Source: Acidobacteriota bacterium (GTDB lineage Bacteria > Acidobacteriota > Holophagae > Acanthopleuribacterales > Acanthopleuribacteraceae). Taken from it: DNA of 64,000 nt. The position numbers and the translations under genes are program-made. Positions 50,611 through 60,198 of this stretch are shown in pieces (the stretch's first letter is position 1; each line of letters opens with the position of its first letter). Where the stretch lies: positions 1 to 64,000 of the forward strand of contig JASJCB010000037.1 in assembly GCA_030066195.1 (NCBI GenBank), read 5' to 3'. Under the pieces are notes generated by a model. The model worked only from the letters and a program-made list of their open reading frames with translations. It made no database searches and was not told the origin of the DNA.

Positions 50611-51387
50611 ACAAGCTTCCTCAGAAAAACGGATTTTACGACCGGCACTTCGCCTTCTCCAGAGTAACGCGAGAACGCGGCGCGGTCAAGCTTTACGGGA
50701 GCAAGGAAGAGCAAGGAAGCAAGTTCGGGCGACCCCATCAGACGAATCAAAAAGGGTCATGCATGCCGAACATCGAAGATCGCTGACTACGGCTTTTCAG
50801 TGATTAATCGGCACATTGACCGGTGCTTGCCTGGAAAATCAGGGCCAACTCATAGAAGTCGTGGACATCAGGCGGTAATAATGGGCAAAATTTCTGCCCA
50901 ATGCAACCTGTTCTTATCCGACAGCCCGGCGAAACAAGCCGACCTTGTGCATTCGGGCCATGTTCCCCGCACATTTCCAGGCTGTGAGGAGGTTGTCTTA
51001 GGGGCTCGTTGTTCCGAGAACCATCGATCTGATCCGCCGAAATGGGCGTATCATGAGCTTCACGGTGCACCTATCGGCCGGTTTGGATACGACAGTGCGT
51101 CTTACAATACGTCCAAATTCACCGAGTACAGCCTTGAAGTTCGCAACAATGCGTCCAAACTGATATGGCACAACCTTTTGGATATGTTGTTTGACTCATT
51201 CTCTCACTGAGTGGGCGCTTTGGTTGCTTTGTGGTTGTTTTTGCGTCTTCCAATTGGCTTTTGGTGTGGTTCCCACCCCGGCCGTAACCGATGTGCGATG
51301 CTTCCTGCGGAAGTCATTTTGCGTACGCGAATCGCCGGCCTGCCGATGTTGTCACACCCGTCCGGTTCTCAATTCAAACCGGTATCA
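50611..51387. other. gene-free region with a two-unit 42-bp repeat
   Basis: About 780 bases with no convincing gene. A 42-base direct repeat starts with AATACGTCCAAA at 51106 and AATGCGTCCAAA at 51148; the two units agree at about 23 of 42 positions, including ACA and CCTT further in. Unlike most noncoding parts nearby, no hairpin with a U-tract is seen. Confidence 0.45.
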
Positions 51388-52974
51388 TCAGGACCAGTCT
51401 TCGCTTTTAAAGTCTGCCAGGAAACGGAGACCTTTGATACTGGGGAAAAACACATAAAGCAGGCCGCGCTGAATGACGAACTGGGGAATGCCCCGCAACA
51501 TCATATTCTGCTGGTTGGAAAGCGGAACGGTAAGCGTCCCCCCCTTGCTGAGATCGTTTTCCTGCATTTTATTGGAATTACCCACAATGGGGTCGCGTTG
51601 CTGATCCACAAGCCCCGCGAAACGACCGGTTAGGAGCCATCTAAAAAAGACTGTTTCGAACTGTTGTCTGATCATGGAACACAGGAAATAGCCCACCATG
51701 CCACGCTTTTCAGGAGCATAGGGGAGCTCCGCATTGAAGACCGGACCGTAGTTCATTCTCTGACGAATCAGGCGGCGCAGATCGGACCGTCCGGCGATGA
51801 TACTGTTGCGTGGATTCGCACGCCGAATATGGGCGCCGACGGGACACAACGGCAGGCCGCCCGCGTAATCGAATTCGTTAATGGTTTCCACCGCGTAGCG
51901 GAGTTCTTTATCCTGCAGGGCCTTCTTGTCAAGGGGTAAGCTTCCCTCCATATAACTTCCCAGCAAATCGTAGACTTCCTTGGGCGCATCGGGACAGGTG
52001 ACCACCGGCGAACCATTGGGCCAGCGTCCGAATAACCGGGAGGACACCCAGTCATTACTTTTCCCGGAGACGAGCGAAGCTTGAATCAGGTAATCACGGA
52101 AAGCGGGCACGTCTTGTTCAAATTTAAAAAAGGCGGCGAAGCTTCCGTTGAGAAACAAGTGCCTTGCCAATTTGTTAAAGGTTTTGATCTGGTCTGAAGG
52201 GGGCAGCCAGGGCGCGTCCATGGGATGTTGCAAACTATACAAACCCCTGTAAAAATCCCGAACTACCAGTACCCAGGGCTGGGTGGCCTCGCCGTGACCT
52301 GGAAAAGGCGGCGGTGGTCCCCCCTGGATCCAGGGTAGGGAAATGCCGTCCAACTGCCCGAAATGTTCCCGGCCCCCGGGCAAGGTTCCCGCCTCGACCT
52401 TGCCACCCTTGATCAACTCAAGCCCGGAGTCTCGGAACAGCTGCTCTTCCAAGGAGTGTGAAGAGGTATAGCGCCCGGTGTAGTGAACCGTCAAGACGAC
52501 GTGGGCGCCGGCCTCCGTGGTATAGGAATACTCCCAACTGTCCACCGCCCGGGGTTTTCTGTAACGCATGCGCACATAGGCGCCTTCCTGGTACGCGGGA
52601 AAATTATTGCATAGATAAGCATTCATGCTTTCGGCCAATGGGCCGGTCAAGCCGAGTACTCGGCTCAAACCCTGGTTTGTAAGACACAAGTTGAACGCGA
52701 TCTCGGGGCAGACGGGCTCCCCGTCGGGCTGCCCGCTCCCGTCGAAAATAGCTCCCGTTGTGACGCGGGGGAAAGACGTTCCCGAGGGGTCCCCATCGGG
52801 AAGGATTCGCCGCAGGTATTTTTGAAACAAGGCTACATCGTCGATGCGGCAGACAAAATGAAGGCCGCGATTTAACTGAAAATCCAAAGCCTGCAGGGAA
52901 ACGGCCTGGAAAGACGGCCATTCCCCGCGTGTTAAGGCATTGGGTTGATTCCAGGCAGGTTCGCTGTGTTGCAT
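51388..52974 (-). CDS. DyP-type peroxidase family protein
   Basis: A 528-residue member of the dye-decolourising peroxidase superfamily. The diagnostic motif HFGQLDGIS (GxxDG, Asp209) and the haem-ligand motif GAHIRRANPR (His382 after CPV) are both present. Length and insertions fit the larger C/D-type DyPs. The enzyme would oxidise aromatic compounds with hydrogen peroxide. No signal peptide is seen, so it is cytoplasmic unless exported by other means; no encapsulin gene is nearby. AGGTGA precedes the ATG, 12 bases after the stop of the upstream unknown gene, with which it forms an operon. Confidence 0.85.
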   Translation of the reverse strand: MQHSEPAWNQPNALTRGEWPSFQAVSLQALDFQLNRGLHFVCRIDDVALFQKYLRRILPDGDPSGTSFPRVTTGAIFDGSGQPDGEPVCPEIAFNLCLTNQGLSRVLGLTGPLAESMNAYLCNNFPAYQEGAYVRMRYRKPRAVDSWEYSYTTEAGAHVVLTVHYTGRYTSSHSLEEQLFRDSGLELIKGGKVEAGTLPGGREHFGQLDGISLPWIQGGPPPPFPGHGEATQPWVLVVRDFYRGLYSLQHPMDAPWLPPSDQIKTFNKLARHLFLNGSFAAFFKFEQDVPAFRDYLIQASLVSGKSNDWVSSRLFGRWPNGSPVVTCPDAPKEVYDLLGSYMEGSLPLDKKALQDKELRYAVETINEFDYAGGLPLCPVGAHIRRANPRNSIIAGRSDLRRLIRQRMNYGPVFNAELPYAPEKRGMVGYFLCSMIRQQFETVFFRWLLTGRFAGLVDQQRDPIVGNSNKMQENDLSKGGTLTVPLSNQQNMMLRGIPQFVIQRGLLYVFFPSIKGLRFLADFKSEDWS

Positions 52975-52986
52975 GGTTCACCTACA

Positions 52987-54498
52987 CTAATATGTTGCCG
53001 GTTTTCGGAAAAGTACCAAATCCAGATTCTCCTGCAGGCCCAATTCGCGAATACTCGCCACGGTACTGGCCGAGGGGGTGTCGGAATAGGCGTACTTGGT
53101 ATCCAACTGGTGAACGCCGAACAATATAGCGGCCTTGTACAAAGCTTTCTGAACGGGCGTAAACGACCAAAACCCCGGCGAAACATTCTTGAGCCCAGTT
53201 TTGAGTTCATCGCAAATCACCCTAATACAGGCTTTGCTCAAGTGGAGTTCTTTTTGTATGCCCAAAGCGATGACTCGCTCATATATCCGCGACGCGGGCC
53301 CCGCGACTTCACTATCCCAGGCGAGGTGACTGAACATGCAATTGGCCTTGACCATATTATCGAAAAAACGGTCGTACATATACTCCATCAGACTTACATC
53401 GGCCACGTCGACTAAGGTGAATTTCTTGTTAAAAATCAAGGGTTGTCGGCGCTCCTCACGCAGGATGCGGATGGCAAGGTTTTCCATTCTGCGCACTCCG
53501 TAGAACAAAACCCCTTCTTGCGGGCCCAGACTACCGCGAGACTTCCCAACCTGGAGGCGTTTTTTCTCAGTCAGAATATCATAGGACTTCTTGACGGCCC
53601 ATGGGATGGTCTCATGGTCCAACTGCTCGTATTCGGTCCTGGAATAATCCCGCGTATGCCCGGTGAAGTACGGTAGCAATTTCCCGGAATCAAGCACATC
53701 CTTCATCGGGTGTTGCAGGAGTTCCCCTGGTATTTTGAAAAGGGCCTTACTTTGGGAGGCTATCTGGTCTCGGTTCAGCGCATTGAAGTGTTGGTACAGC
53801 GTGGAAAGGAAAAAGAAAAAAGCGAAATGGTAGATAATGGGATCGTGTATGAGCAGGGTTTGACAAAGTTCTTCCACATAGTCTTCGATTTCCTCTGGTG
53901 GGCTTGGGGTGGGTTGAAAGCCATGGGCGACTCGATCAAGAAAAGTCTGTACAAAATCTTCCTTGTCGCGGATTTTTTGCTCGATGCTGCGGACGGCAAG
54001 GCGAAGTGTTCCCTTCTCTTGTGCTCTAAGATATTTACGGGCCAATGCCTTTAACTCGTAGTGACGGCTATTAAAGGCCGTCATGGCATAGGAGTGTAAC
54101 CTTTTTATGGAGATCCGTCTCTGTCCGGAATAAGAAAAACTGCAGTACTGAATACCTGCCGCGCGGTAGGAGGCGATACGGAGCGGAGGAGATGGTTTGC
54201 GAAGCTTGCCCTGACAATACTGCCTTAGGAAATAGGCCTCCAAGCGCTGAAAATTTTCCCAATAACCAAAAGAAATCCCTTCTGGTCTTGCATTGGGATC
54301 GTACCCCACCCATCCCTTACGGGTATTCATTTGTTTATTGTTGATGTTCATGGTAAAGACTTGCGCTTTGAAGCTGAGCCTTTTCAGGTCGTAAGATTCT
54401 CGTGTTGGCATATGCATGCTTCTTATGTTAAAGTAGTTGTAATCGACTATTTTGACCATAATCCATTTATTCACGTTTGTCAACATGCATCCTTCCAA
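52987..54498 (-). CDS. unknown protein paired with the DyP peroxidase
   Basis: Up to 503 residues. The true start is uncertain: internal Met codons (for example at 54411, with AGAAG upstream) are plausible. I do not recognise any domain. The sequence is rich in basic and aromatic residues, has no signal peptide, and shows one strongly hydrophobic, aromatic stretch IIYHFAFFFFLSTLYQHF that could be a buried or membrane helix. Motifs such as EGVLFYGVRRMENLAIRIL do not match known catalytic patterns. It is immediately upstream of the peroxidase gene on the same strand and divergent from the kinase/PKS operon. The peroxidase and this protein probably work together; the nature of the link is unknown. 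Confidence 0.6.
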   Translation of the reverse strand: MEGCMLTNVNKWIMVKIVDYNYFNIRSMHMPTRESYDLKRLSFKAQVFTMNINNKQMNTRKGWVGYDPNARPEGISFGYWENFQRLEAYFLRQYCQGKLRKPSPPLRIASYRAAGIQYCSFSYSGQRRISIKRLHSYAMTAFNSRHYELKALARKYLRAQEKGTLRLAVRSIEQKIRDKEDFVQTFLDRVAHGFQPTPSPPEEIEDYVEELCQTLLIHDPIIYHFAFFFFLSTLYQHFNALNRDQIASQSKALFKIPGELLQHPMKDVLDSGKLLPYFTGHTRDYSRTEYEQLDHETIPWAVKKSYDILTEKKRLQVGKSRGSLGPQEGVLFYGVRRMENLAIRILREERRQPLIFNKKFTLVDVADVSLMEYMYDRFFDNMVKANCMFSHLAWDSEVAGPASRIYERVIALGIQKELHLSKACIRVICDELKTGLKNVSPGFWSFTPVQKALYKAAILFGVHQLDTKYAYSDTPSASTVASIRELGLQENLDLVLFRKPATY

Positions 54499-54615
54499 GG
54501 CCGGGTAAAAAATTAGATCCGTATTAATAATTATACAATGTTAAAAGAAAAGTTAGAGAGTTCTATAGCATTTAAGAACCATGGTATTTACGGCTGAAAT
54601 AAGAGGAGTTATTTT

Positions 54616-57600
54616 ATGGCAATCATTGCCGGTCACCGAATCACCACAAAAATTTATGAAAGTGCAAGTTCTCTTGTCTACCGCTCAAAAAGGCTCGAGG
54701 ACGGTGTTCCGGTCATTCTGAAAGTTCTCAAAGAAGACTATCCTTCTCCGGAAGAACTGACTCGTTACCGTCAGGAGTACGAGATCACCTCCTCTCTGGA
54801 CATCCCGGGCTGCATTGAAACTTACGGGCAGGCCGCTTACCGACACACTCTGGTCATGTTTCTCGAAGATTTCGGCGGCGATTCACTGAAGCTGCGGCTT
54901 CAAGACAAAGCCATGAGCATTGCCGAGTTCCTGGATGTGGCGTGCAAAGCGACGGCGGCCCTGAAGCAGATTCATGCCGACCATGTCATTCACAAAGACA
55001 TCAATCCTTCCAATATCGTGATGAACGGGGAAACCGGTGTGTTGAAGATCATCGACTTCGGTATCTCCACCCGGTTCAAACACGAAAGCAAGACGCCGAT
55101 CCACCCCAAGGTCATGGAAGGAACCCCGGCCTATGTGTCCCCCGAGCAAACAGGACGCATGAACTGCACCATGGATTACCGCACCGATCTTTACTCTTTG
55201 GGTGTAACCTTCTATGAATGTCTCACCGGGCGGTTGCCGTTTGTTACGGATGACATGTTGGAACTGGTACACCACCATCTGGTCAACGAACCCGAACCGC
55301 CCGTCGCCCTGCGCCCGGACCTACCCGACATCCTATCTCGGATCGTTATGCGCCTCATGGCCAAAAGGCCCGAGGATCGTTATCAAAGCGCAGGGGGGCT
55401 TCTGGCCGATCTGGAAACCTGTGCCGCCGGATGGGCGGAAGCACGACAGATTACCTCCTTCCCACTGGGTAGTCAGGATATATCCGACCGGTTCGAGATC
55501 CCCTCCAAACTGTACGGGCGCACGCGGGAGAAAGAGAAGCTGTCGGCCGCTTTCGATCACGCCGCCTCCAGTGGTGTTCTCATGTTGGTGGCCGGGTATT
55601 CCGGTATCGGTAAAACCGCCCTGGTGCAAGAACTTTACAAGCCGGTAACCGCCCGGCGTGGATTTTTTACCAGCGGCAAATTCGACCAACTACAGCGCGA
55701 GATACCTTATGCCGCACCCGCTGCCGCATTTCGTTCCCTGGTTCGGCAATTGCTCACCGGCGATCCCGACCAACTGGAGCACTGGCAGGAGGTCTTGAGT
55801 GGAGCCCTGGGTCCTAACGGTCGGGTGATTACCGAGATCATCCCCGAGTTGACCCACATCATCGGTGACCAACCGGTCCTGCCCGAACTGGGGCCCGTCG
55901 AATCGCGTAACCGCTTTACCCTGACGTTTCTCAATTTCCTACGTTGCTTCTGCCGCCCCGAACATCCCCTGGTGTTATTCCTGGATGACCTGCAATGGGT
56001 GGACGCTGCCTCGCTCAGCCTGTTGGAATCCATTCTGACTGACCAGGATAACCGTCATCTGCTTGTCATCGGCGCCTATCGCGATAACGAGGTAGAAAGC
56101 CACCATCCCTTGATCTTCTTTAAAGAGAGGATCTTGAAAAGCGGTACGCTCGTGGAGCAAATCAATCTGGGCCCGCTTCGAGACGAGGACCTGACCGCTC
56201 TAACAGCCGACGCGGTGAAAGAGAAGCCCGAGACGGTCGGCGATCTTGCCTCGCTGATCCGGAACAAAACACTGGGCAACCCCTTTTTCGTCAATCAATT
56301 CCTGACCACGCTTCACGAGGAGGGACTGTTGTTTTTCGACAACGCCTCCGCCCGCTGGCGGTGGGACCTCCCCCGGATTACGGCCATGGACATTACGGGT
56401 AATGTGGTTGATTTACTCATCGGCCGTTTTATGAAATTGCCGGAAACCACTCGCGAAGTGTTGCGTCTGGCCGCCTGTATCGGCAACAGCTTCGACTTGA
56501 AAACCCTGGCCGCCATTTACGAACAGTCGCCCGTGCAGACCTACGGTCACCTCCTACCCGCCGTCCAGGAAAGCCTGGTCTTGCCGCGATCCGAACTGCA
56601 AGCTCTGGGTTCGAACCCGGCGGAAACGGATCTGGTCATTTTCCAGTTCAAATTCCTGCACGACCGGGTTCAGCAGGCCGCCTATGCTTTGATCGACGAA
56701 ACCGATCGCGAGGCCTTGCACTACCGGATCGGCAACTTACTCCTGGCTCAAATCCCCGAAGAAGAACAGGACGAACGCGTATTCGAATTACTGGACCACC
56801 TCAACCTGGGTAAGAAGTTCTGCACCGATGCTCCCGAACGGGAAAGAGCGGCTCGCTTCAATCTGACCGCCGGCACCAAGGCTTTGGGCTCCAACGCCTA
56901 CGACGCCGCCCTTACCTACCTGACCACCGGGTTGAGCCTCATTCATGAGGAGGAATGGGATCGGGCTTATGACCTGGTGATGGACCTGCTCAAACAAACG
57001 GCGCGCGCCCAATACCTCACCGGCGATTTCGAGGAAGCAGGCCGCACCATGACGAGGGCTTTGCAAACCGCCCGATCCGACATGGAAAAAGTCGACATTC
57101 ACCAACTGGCCATCATTCAAAAAACCACTGTCGGCAGGTATGCCGAAGCCATCGAGGACGGGCGAAAGGCCCTGGCTCTGCTGGGTGATGTCTTACCTGA
57201 AACCGTGTCGGATGAGTTGATCGAAGCCGAGTTGGCCGCGTGTAAAAAAAATCTGGGCGGTCGCCCGGTGCTTTCCCTGGTGGATGCGCCGGAAATGACC
57301 GATCCCATCCATCGCACCATGATCACCATTCTCAGCGATCTCATCTCTGCCAGTTTTCTTTCGTCGCCTTCAATCTACATCGTGATTACAGCGAAGATGG
57401 TCAACCTCTCGCTCTTGCATGGCAATACGCTTGAAACCAGTTCGGCCTATTCATCTTACGGCATGATGCTGTCAGCTTTCTTCGCCGACTATTCTACCGC
57501 CTACGAGTTCGGCAGCTTGTCACGGGCGCTGAGCGATAAATACGGCAACGCCAACCTGATCTGCCTGAACTATTTTCTGACCGTCGGATATACCAGTTCA

Positions 57601-60183
57601 TGGCGCGAGCCTCTGGCCGATACCATTACCGATTTAGATCGTGGGTACCAGGCAGGTCTGGAGGCCGGTAATCTTAATTTCGCCGGGTATACCCTGGATT
57701 TCCGGACGCGGCACCGTTACTATCATGGCAAACCCCTTCCCGAATTGTCGGCACGGGATATACCCTCCACTCTGAAGTTCGTTGAAAAACGGGAGATCCT
57801 GATTGCGTTGGACCAAATCATCTCTACCCGGTTGGCCGTCTCCACACTGACGGGAGAACAGGAGCATGCGGATTACCTGACCCGGGAAGCGGGCTTGAAG
57901 CATTTGGAACAAGCCGGGGCCCACCAGAGCCATCAAGCAATCTTTCATGCCTATCTCTTCCAGGCGCAGGTGCTCTACCTCTTGGGCCGGCCGGAAAAGG
58001 CGCTCGACAACATCCTTAAGGCATTGGAAGCAATTACGTTTGCAGGCGGAACCTTCAGCGTGGCCGAACATAATTTCTACCATTCCCTTATTCTGGCCGA
58101 ACTGATCGGTCAAGGCCTCGGAGATACTGCCGCCCACTGGGAAACCCTGAGAGCCAACCAGGAACAAATGGCGCAATGGGCAGAGATGTGCCCTGAAAAT
58201 TTTCGACATAAATACCAGTTGGTAACCGCTGAAACACAGCGCTTGGAAGACCGCTTCACCCAGGCCATGGACAGTTATGATACGGCCGTTGAAACCGCGG
58301 AACGCCATAACTTTCCCCAGGACGAAGCACTGTGTAATGAATTGGCGGCCCGTTTCTGGCTGGCGCGCGGCAAGCAGAAGATTGCGGGGGTCTACCTGCG
58401 TGACGCTCATCAGGGCTACCGCAATTGGGGTGCAACCCGCAAGGTAAACGCGCTGGAAAAAGCCTATCCGCAATGGCTGGGCCAGAGTAAGCGACGAGTC
58501 GCCGACGGGGAGATTCGAGTTTCTACAACAACCACCGGTCATGGGAGCGATCTGGACCTGGCCACTGTCATTCGCGCCTCGCGCGCCATTGCCGCCGAAA
58601 AAGAGTTGAGCGGCCTGCTGGCCAGGGTCGTCCATATTTCATTGGAGAACGCGGGCGCCGAGCGAGGTTATCTGATCCTCAATCGGAACGGAAACCTGAT
58701 CATCAAAGCCATGGCCGATGCGAGTAAGGAAATAAGTGTGCGCGGAATGTCACAGGAGCTGACCCAAGCGGAGGGGCCGCAGGGTATGGTGCAGTATGTG
58801 GCCCGAACCCAGGAAGCAGTCGTGCTTGAAGACGCCGCGGCTCAGGGCAGGTTTACCAACGATCCATATGTGCTGAAACATGCCTGTAAATCGGTGCTGT
58901 GCATGCCGCTGCTAAGCCAGGGCAGCCTGATTGCCATTGTTTTTCTGGAGAATAACAAAGTTCCCTCGGCTTTTTCCGCAGACCGGTTGGAAGTACTCCA
59001 GTTGCTTTTGACCCCGGCCGCCGTTACCATCGAGAACGCCGTGTTGAAGGATGCGACCGCCCCGACTGACTTCAGCTATCAGGTCGGCGGCAGCTTGCCC
59101 GACGGCGCGGCCAGTTATGTCACGCGTAACTGTGACCGGGAGCTTCAGCACAGTATCCTGCAAGGCCGATTCAGCCTTGTGCTCAACTCACGTCAAATGG
59201 GCAAGTCCAGTTTGCGCATCCATACCATGAAACAATTGCAAACCGAGGGCGTCACCTGTGTTGCGGTAGACCTGACCATGATAGGCAGCAGGCAGGTTAC
59301 CCCGGAGCAGTGGTATGCGGGTTTTGCACGCTTCGTACTCAGCGGTTTGCCTTTCGACGCCGAAATCAATCTGCGTTCCTGGTGGCGCGAACGTGACCAC
59401 CTGTCCCCCGTACAACGTCTGGCCGAACTGTTCGATGCAGAGATCCTGACCCGTGTATCCGGCAAAATGGCGGTCTTTATCGATGAAATCGACACGGTGC
59501 TCGGTTTGCCGTTTAATACGGACGACTTCTTCGCCCTGATTCGCGCCTTTGCCAACAAGCATGCCGATGATGAGCGCTACGCCAATCTGACCTTCGTGCT
59601 GCTGGGCATGACCACTCCGGACAAGTTGATTGCCGACAAGCAGCGAACACCATTCAATATCGGCACGGGAATCATTGTGGAAGGCTTTAAACCCGGCGAG
59701 GTGTCGCCGCTTTTTGCGGGTTTCCGGGATAAGGATTCCGACCCGGAAGCCATCCTCACGGCAGTGTTGGCCTGGACGGGCGGGCAGCCGTTTTTAACGC
59801 AAAAAGTCTGCGCCCTGTTGAGTGGGCAGGAAACCAGGCCCCAACCCGGTCAGGTGAGTGAGTGGGTGGGTCACGCGGTGCGTAACCACATCATCACCAA
59901 CTGGGAAGCCGGAGATGAACCCGAGCACCTGAAAACCATCCGTGACCGCATTTTGGCTTCAGGCGAGATGACACGCCCTTTGTTGGAACTGTATCGCGAT
60001 GTTTTGTGCCGGGACGAGGTACTTGCCCTGGAAACCCCGGTGGTCACCGAATTGCGTTTGACCGGTTTGGTCACCAGCGCTTGGGGTAAACTAAGGGTAA
60101 GCAATCCAATCTATCGTGAAGTTTTTAGCCGACAGTGGGTCGAGACAGCCCTGGATGCGATGCAACAACCCGACCATGTATGA
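54616..60183 (+). CDS. Ser/Thr kinase-AAA-GAF-AAA multidomain regulator
   Basis: An 1855-residue protein with AGAGGAG before the ATG. Domains: a Hanks-type kinase (1-270; Lys36 in VILKVLK, HKDINPSN with Asp128, DFG at 147-149, SPEQTGRMN), a STAND/AAA_16 ATPase (about 300-600; Walker A GYSGIGKT at 327, Walker B VLFLDDLQWVD), a long TPR-like helical region (about 740-1290), a GAF domain (about 1312-1475) and a C-terminal AAA_35-type ATPase (from about 1485; Walker A SRQMGKSSL, Walker B MAVFIDEID). Related kinases usually end with a histidine kinase after GAF; here an AAA domain takes that place. The gene ends 15 bases before the acyl-activating gene, so it is probably the regulator of the PKS operon. 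Confidence 0.9.
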   Translation: MAIIAGHRITTKIYESASSLVYRSKRLEDGVPVILKVLKEDYPSPEELTRYRQEYEITSSLDIPGCIETYGQAAYRHTLVMFLEDFGGDSLKLRLQDKAMSIAEFLDVACKATAALKQIHADHVIHKDINPSNIVMNGETGVLKIIDFGISTRFKHESKTPIHPKVMEGTPAYVSPEQTGRMNCTMDYRTDLYSLGVTFYECLTGRLPFVTDDMLELVHHHLVNEPEPPVALRPDLPDILSRIVMRLMAKRPEDRYQSAGGLLADLETCAAGWAEARQITSFPLGSQDISDRFEIPSKLYGRTREKEKLSAAFDHAASSGVLMLVAGYSGIGKTALVQELYKPVTARRGFFTSGKFDQLQREIPYAAPAAAFRSLVRQLLTGDPDQLEHWQEVLSGALGPNGRVITEIIPELTHIIGDQPVLPELGPVESRNRFTLTFLNFLRCFCRPEHPLVLFLDDLQWVDAASLSLLESILTDQDNRHLLVIGAYRDNEVESHHPLIFFKERILKSGTLVEQINLGPLRDEDLTALTADAVKEKPETVGDLASLIRNKTLGNPFFVNQFLTTLHEEGLLFFDNASARWRWDLPRITAMDITGNVVDLLIGRFMKLPETTREVLRLAACIGNSFDLKTLAAIYEQSPVQTYGHLLPAVQESLVLPRSELQALGSNPAETDLVIFQFKFLHDRVQQAAYALIDETDREALHYRIGNLLLAQIPEEEQDERVFELLDHLNLGKKFCTDAPERERAARFNLTAGTKALGSNAYDAALTYLTTGLSLIHEEEWDRAYDLVMDLLKQTARAQYLTGDFEEAGRTMTRALQTARSDMEKVDIHQLAIIQKTTVGRYAEAIEDGRKALALLGDVLPETVSDELIEAELAACKKNLGGRPVLSLVDAPEMTDPIHRTMITILSDLISASFLSSPSIYIVITAKMVNLSLLHGNTLETSSAYSSYGMMLSAFFADYSTAYEFGSLSRALSDKYGNANLICLNYFLTVGYTSSWREPLADTITDLDRGYQAGLEAGNLNFAGYTLDFRTRHRYYHGKPLPELSARDIPSTLKFVEKREILIALDQIISTRLAVSTLTGEQEHADYLTREAGLKHLEQAGAHQSHQAIFHAYLFQAQVLYLLGRPEKALDNILKALEAITFAGGTFSVAEHNFYHSLILAELIGQGLGDTAAHWETLRANQEQMAQWAEMCPENFRHKYQLVTAETQRLEDRFTQAMDSYDTAVETAERHNFPQDEALCNELAARFWLARGKQKIAGVYLRDAHQGYRNWGATRKVNALEKAYPQWLGQSKRRVADGEIRVSTTTTGHGSDLDLATVIRASRAIAAEKELSGLLARVVHISLENAGAERGYLILNRNGNLIIKAMADASKEISVRGMSQELTQAEGPQGMVQYVARTQEAVVLEDAAAQGRFTNDPYVLKHACKSVLCMPLLSQGSLIAIVFLENNKVPSAFSADRLEVLQLLLTPAAVTIENAVLKDATAPTDFSYQVGGSLPDGAASYVTRNCDRELQHSILQGRFSLVLNSRQMGKSSLRIHTMKQLQTEGVTCVAVDLTMIGSRQVTPEQWYAGFARFVLSGLPFDAEINLRSWWRERDHLSPVQRLAELFDAEILTRVSGKMAVFIDEIDTVLGLPFNTDDFFALIRAFANKHADDERYANLTFVLLGMTTPDKLIADKQRTPFNIGTGIIVEGFKPGEVSPLFAGFRDKDSDPEAILTAVLAWTGGQPFLTQKVCALLSGQETRPQPGQVSEWVGHAVRNHIITNWEAGDEPEHLKTIRDRILASGEMTRPLLELYRDVLCRDEVLALETPVVTELRLTGLVTSAWGKLRVSNPIYREVFSRQWVETALDAMQQPDHV

Positions 60184-60198
60184 GCGCAGGGAGGATGG

